Below are positions 60,457 to 64,000 of a DNA stretch of 64,000 nt, piece by piece. Source of the stretch: Ruegeria marina. GTDB taxonomy: Bacteria; Pseudomonadota; Alphaproteobacteria; Rhodobacterales; Rhodobacteraceae. The notes beneath the pieces are model-generated. The model made no database searches and had not been told where the DNA came from. It was given only the letters and a program-made list of their open reading frames with translations. Within the stretch, counting starts at the first letter, position 1, and the number at the start of each line of letters is the position of its first letter. The DNA is taken from assembly GCF_900101475.1 (NCBI RefSeq), contig NZ_FMZV01000005.1, positions 124,001 through 188,000 on the forward strand, read 5' to 3'. The position numbers were made by a program, and so were the translations under genes.

Positions 60457-61122
60457 ATGCAGGACAATCATGCAGAGCATGAGCAGAAAGCCTGGCGGGC
60501 GCTTTTTGCGTCGGACCCCGACGGGCTGATCGCCTGTCCGTCCTGCGACACCTTGCATGTTGCGGCTGCGGTTGCTCCGGGGCAAGTCGCGCGCTGCAAA
60601 CGCTGTCATTTCGCCTTGATCGCGCCGCGCCGGGACACGCTGGACCGTACGCTGGCCCTTGCCTTGACCTCGGCCATCCTGATGCTGGCCGTGCTGGGGT
60701 TTCCCTTTCTCACCTTGTCCAGGCAGGGCCTTGCCAACGAAATATCCATCCTCGGGATGATCGGTGAACTGGCACATGGGTGGTACATGCTGCTGGCAAT
60801 CGCGGTGGCGATGTTCGTGATAGGGCTTCCCATGCTGCGCGCGGCGGCGCTGGTCTATGTGGTCTGGGGGCTGCGCCGTAACCGTGCGCCCAGGGCCGCG
60901 CGCCATGTTTTTCGCCTAGCCGAAGCAATCCGCCCCTGGGCCATGACCGAGGTCTTCATCATCGGAACCGGTGTGGCCCTGGTGAAGGTCGCGGGGCTGG
61001 CGCGGGTGAGCTTCGGGGCGGCGTTCTGGATATTTTGCGTCATGGTGCTGGTTCTTGCGCTCAAGAACGCCTCGGTCTGCCGCTGGACGATCTGGGCCAT
61101 GATCGGAGGGCGCAATTCGTGA
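60457..61122 (+). CDS. pqiA: Paraquat-inducible protein A (PqiA-like), first copy
   Basis: A 221-residue membrane protein. A rubredoxin-like zinc ribbon (CPSCDTLHVAAAV … CKRCHF) is at about residues 28-54, followed by four membrane helices. PqiA works with PqiB in lipid transport between the membranes. The ATG at 60457 follows GGAGCGGCGAGA. The stop overlaps the ATG of the second PqiA-like gene (TGATG). Confidence 0.88.
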   Translation: MQDNHAEHEQKAWRALFASDPDGLIACPSCDTLHVAAAVAPGQVARCKRCHFALIAPRRDTLDRTLALALTSAILMLAVLGFPFLTLSRQGLANEISILGMIGELAHGWYMLLAIAVAMFVIGLPMLRAAALVYVVWGLRRNRAPRAARHVFRLAEAIRPWAMTEVFIIGTGVALVKVAGLARVSFGAAFWIFCVMVLVLALKNASVCRWTIWAMIGGRNS

Positions 61123-61721
61123 TGCGGGCGCGCGACATGGGCTGGATCGGTTGCCACAATTGTGGGGCGGTCCATGACAAGGGATCCCGGTCTTGTCGGA
61201 CTTGCGGGGCCCGCTTGCACGGCCGCCTGCCGAACAGCCTGCAAAAGCTCTGGGCCTGGCTGGTGACGGGGGTGTTCTTCCTGATCCCGGCCAATCTCTA
61301 TCCGTTGATCAGCAACGAGGTGTTCGGCCATGAAGAGGGGCACACGATCCTAGAGGGAATTGTCGTGTTCGCGGAATCCGGCGATTACCTGGTTGCCGGC
61401 GTGATCTTTCTGGCAAGTTTCGTGATCCCCGCGTTCAAGGTTCTGGTGATCGCGATTCTCGCCTTGTCGATCCAGTTTCACTGGCAACTCGACAGGCGCG
61501 TGCGGCATCTGCTCTATGAATTTGTGGAGTTCATCGGGCGTTGGTCGATGATTGACGTCTTTGTGGTGGCTTTGCTGACCGGTCTGGTGCATCTGGGGGC
61601 GATCCTGGCGTTTCTGCCCGGAGTTGGAGCGATCTGTTTTGCGCTGTCAGTGATTTGCACGATGCTGTCGGCGCAGGCCTTGGACTCCAGGCTGATCTGG
61701 GATGGTGTAGAGAATGAATGA
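61122..61721 (+). CDS. Paraquat-inducible protein A (PqiA-like), second copy
   Basis: A 199-residue membrane protein with zinc ribbon (CHNCGAVHDKG … CRTCGAR, about residues 11-32) and four helices. In many gammaproteobacteria both halves are one protein; here they are two coupled genes, overlapping the first copy by 1 bp and PqiB by 8 bp. Confidence 0.88.
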   Translation: MRARDMGWIGCHNCGAVHDKGSRSCRTCGARLHGRLPNSLQKLWAWLVTGVFFLIPANLYPLISNEVFGHEEGHTILEGIVVFAESGDYLVAGVIFLASFVIPAFKVLVIAILALSIQFHWQLDRRVRHLLYEFVEFIGRWSMIDVFVVALLTGLVHLGAILAFLPGVGAICFALSVICTMLSAQALDSRLIWDGVENE

Positions 61722-64000
61722 CGACCCGACGCTCACGCAGCCGGAGATCAAGACCCGGCGCGAACGTGGTTGGCGCAGCATTTCGCTGGTCTGGCTGGTG
61801 CCGGTGGCTGCCGTGGCCGGAGCGCTGGGGCTTGTCTGGCAAAGCTACTCGACCAGAGACATTCCGATCCGGATCGCATTTGCCGACGCAACCGGGATCG
61901 AGCCGGGCAAGACAGAGATCCGCTACCGGGAGGTCGTTGTCGGCACGGTGCAGTCTCTTCAGTTCAGCGATGACCTTGAACAGGTTGTTGCCCATGCCGA
62001 GATCAATCGCGACCTGGCGCGGTACCTTGATACCGGCACCCGGTTCTGGCTGGTGACGGCGCGTGTCGGGCCGGCGGGTATCAGCGGGTTGAACACCTTG
62101 CTTTCAGGGTCTTACATCGCCGCCGACTGGGATGCGGAACCCGGTCCCCAGGCCCGCGAATTCATTGCCGAGGCAACTGCTCCGGCGGTACCGCCGGGGA
62201 CCAAGGGCAGGGCTGTTGTACTGGTCTCGCCCGACAGCGGCTCGGTCTCGGTCGGGGCGCCGATCCTCCACAAGGGCGTGCCCATGGGCAAGGTCGCTGC
62301 GGTTCGGTTCGATCCGCTCAGCGGCTCGGTTCTGATCAGCGGTTTCATCGAGGCGCCATACGACAGGATGATCACCTCTGGCACCAGGTTCTGGAATGTA
62401 TCCGGCATCGGCCTTGAACTGGGCGAGGGCGGTGTGCAGTTGAAAGTGGACAGCCTGGCGTCGCTCTTGCAGGGCGGGATTGCATTCGACACGCCGATGT
62501 CCGGTGGACAAACCGTCGGTCGCCGGCCCGTGTTCGATCTGTATCCGGACGAAGCCTCCGCCCGCGACAGCTTGCTGGGGGATTCGCTTCAGGCAACCGT
62601 CGAGGTGATGTCGAATTTCGAAGGGTCGGTTCGCGGCCTCAGGGTTGGCTCCGAAGTCCTGTTTCGCGGTGTAAAGGTCGGGCAGGTGAAGCACCTGACG
62701 GCGCAGGTCGAAGAAGTCGAAGGCGGCTCTCCGGAGATCCGGATGCAGGTCATCTACACGGTCGAACCCTCTCGTCTCGGGCTGCAGGACGTTCGGACAG
62801 CAGAGGATACCCTGTCGCTCTTGTCCACGATGGTCGAACGGGGCGGGCTGCGGGCAAGGCTGATGCCGGCGTCGTTGTTCTCGGGCGGGCTGGTGGTGCA
62901 ACTGGTCGAGGACGATCAGGCTGAACCTGCCGCCATCGACCATGAGTCCGCGCCTTTCCCGATCATGCCGTCGTTGCCGACACCGCCCGACACCCTGGCC
63001 GTCGCATCGCAGAACGTGCTGGACCGGGTGGCTGCGTTGCCGGTCGAAGAGTTGATGCAACGCGCCATCATGCTGCTGGAAAATGTCAACGCCATCGTGG
63101 CCGATGGCGATACACGAGCCTTGCCGGCGGATATCCGGAGCGTGCTGGACAACGTGAATTCGGTGGCCGCGTCGGAAAGCCTGCGGGCGCTGCCGGACGA
63201 TCTGCGTCAGGCCGTGGCTTCGGTCAATGCCGTGCTGGACCGGTTCAATGGGCAGGAAGGGGTGCAGAAACTGGTTTCGGCGCTCGAAGAGGTCCGCGCG
63301 GCAGCCACCTATGTCTCGGATTTCAGCGTGGAACTACCGGGTCTCGTTGCCAGTATTGACGGGCTGGTGGCCAAGGCGGATGCACTGCCGCTCGAAGAGG
63401 TGGTGGCCTCGGCCGGAGAGGTCTTGCAAACCGCCAATGCGTTTCTTCAGGAGGATGACGTAAAGCGCGTTCCCGCAACGCTTTCCGCTGCCCTGGAACA
63501 GGCGGAAAAAACCCTGGCGTCGATTGAAACCGCCGCGGGTTCGGTCAACGATACGCTGGGCAAATTCGAGGAACAGCAGGTCTCGCAAACCCTGATTGAC
63601 GCCCTGAACGACCTGCGCGCGGCGGCGGCCAATGTCGAGGATGCCAGCGCCGGCCTGCCTTCGCTGCTGGATGATATCGACAGGCTGGTGGCCACGGCCA
63701 ATGACCTGCCGCTCAACGAGGTCGTGACCTCGGCGGATCAGGTCCTGCAATCGGCCGATGCGTTTCTGCGCAACGAGGACATGGAAAAGGTGCCCGGCGC
63801 GCTCTCGGGCGCATTGGAGCAGGTGCAGCAGGTACTGGCCGAATTGCAGGAGGGCGGCGCGGTCCGGAACCTCAACCGCACCCTGGAAACCGCGAATGCC
63901 GCAGCCGATTCCGTGGCGCTGGCGGTCAAGGACTTGCCGGAGCTTTCCAGGCGCCTGGAAGAACTGGCCGACACCGCCGAGGCCACCATCGGCGCTTATG
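61714..64000 (+). CDS. pqiB: PqiB-like MCE-domain protein, 3' end beyond the window
   Basis: 762 residues visible and still open at the edge. One N-terminal membrane helix (SLVWLVPVAAVAGALGLVWQ) is followed by three MCE/MlaD domains (starts near residues 48, 165 and 290, e.g. IRIAFADATGIEPGKTEIRY). A long helical region then begins near residue 420. In it two tandem units of 107 residues are alike (LPGLVASIDGLVAKADALPL and LPSLLDDIDRLVATANDLPL). The protein should form the periplasm-spanning tube for phospholipid transport. Starts 8 bp before the end of the second pqiA. Confidence 0.9.
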   Translation, partial: MNDDPTLTQPEIKTRRERGWRSISLVWLVPVAAVAGALGLVWQSYSTRDIPIRIAFADATGIEPGKTEIRYREVVVGTVQSLQFSDDLEQVVAHAEINRDLARYLDTGTRFWLVTARVGPAGISGLNTLLSGSYIAADWDAEPGPQAREFIAEATAPAVPPGTKGRAVVLVSPDSGSVSVGAPILHKGVPMGKVAAVRFDPLSGSVLISGFIEAPYDRMITSGTRFWNVSGIGLELGEGGVQLKVDSLASLLQGGIAFDTPMSGGQTVGRRPVFDLYPDEASARDSLLGDSLQATVEVMSNFEGSVRGLRVGSEVLFRGVKVGQVKHLTAQVEEVEGGSPEIRMQVIYTVEPSRLGLQDVRTAEDTLSLLSTMVERGGLRARLMPASLFSGGLVVQLVEDDQAEPAAIDHESAPFPIMPSLPTPPDTLAVASQNVLDRVAALPVEELMQRAIMLLENVNAIVADGDTRALPADIRSVLDNVNSVAASESLRALPDDLRQAVASVNAVLDRFNGQEGVQKLVSALEEVRAAATYVSDFSVELPGLVASIDGLVAKADALPLEEVVASAGEVLQTANAFLQEDDVKRVPATLSAALEQAEKTLASIETAAGSVNDTLGKFEEQQVSQTLIDALNDLRAAAANVEDASAGLPSLLDDIDRLVATANDLPLNEVVTSADQVLQSADAFLRNEDMEKVPGALSGALEQVQQVLAELQEGGAVRNLNRTLETANAAADSVALAVKDLPELSRRLEELADTAEATIGAY

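Overview
The window looks like a piece of chromosome from a marine-type alphaproteobacterium of the Rhodobacterales (Roseobacter-like). The call rests on high G+C coding DNA and several gene types and neighbourhoods usual in that order: GapR/DUF2312, DUF6280, a PopZ-like DUF2497 protein beside a TolC gene, and an ScfR-type XRE regulator. No rRNA or species marker is present, so genus cannot be given.

Layout. 1-5.7 kb: start of accC and accB (minus), a PAS-LuxR regulator, then a thiolase / acyl-CoA ligase / short-chain dehydrogenase operon and a glycosyltransferase. 5.8-11.0 kb: a complete branched-chain amino-acid-type ABC importer (livF-livG-livM-livH-livK, minus), divergent from an ScfR-like regulator. 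12.6-17.2 kb: a CheY-like receiver, a small membrane protein, a histidine kinase with a sodium:solute symporter sensor, and a FliM/FliN-family protein. 17.3-19.5 kb: a persulfide module (TIGR01244 phosphatase/sulfurtransferase-like protein, two half-size YeeE/YedE channels, an ETHE1-like persulfide dioxygenase). 19.7-21.5 kb: small conserved genes including gapR.

21.68-32.19 kb: a tRNA-Thr gene used as attachment site by a roughly 10.4 kb integrative island. It is bounded by a 17-bp direct repeat of the tRNA 3' end, with a P4-type integrase and an AlpA-like regulator at the right end. The cargo is visibly more A+T-rich and largely decayed: an RTX protein, a phage terminase small-subunit pseudogene, a CHASE-domain nucleotide cyclase whose tail is supplied by an IS remnant, a 107-bp MITE-like element, a plasmid replication-initiator fragment, and two 107-bp direct repeats 6.5 kb apart.

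32.3-51.5 kb: a sulfur-oxidation island, the main point of interest. A YeeE/YedE transporter and a Mrp ATPase / two small proteins / TauD-like dioxygenase operon lead up to a complete reverse-type dissimilatory sulfite reductase operon, dsrABEFHCMKLJOP, followed by a TrpD2-like gene and dsrN. Convergent to it are dsrE2 and tusA. DsrEFH and DsrL are present and no DsrD is seen, which points to the oxidative direction. Persulfide sulfur would be handed TusA/DsrE2 to DsrEFH to DsrC, oxidised by DsrAB to sulfite, with electrons passing through DsrL and DsrMKJOP. A perfect ATTC-N8-GAAT palindrome precedes dsrE2-tusA, and degenerate relatives of it precede the persulfide dioxygenase, the YeeE gene and dsrA, suggesting a shared sulfide/persulfide-responsive ArsR-type repressor encoded elsewhere.

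51.8-64 kb: tRNA-Cys, a Pcm-like methyltransferase, TolC, a PopZ-like protein, cobQ, a DUF6280 protein, efp, an ABC-type membrane domain without ATPase, ygfZ, a glycosyltransferase, two PqiA-like proteins and a PqiB/MCE protein that runs off the right edge.
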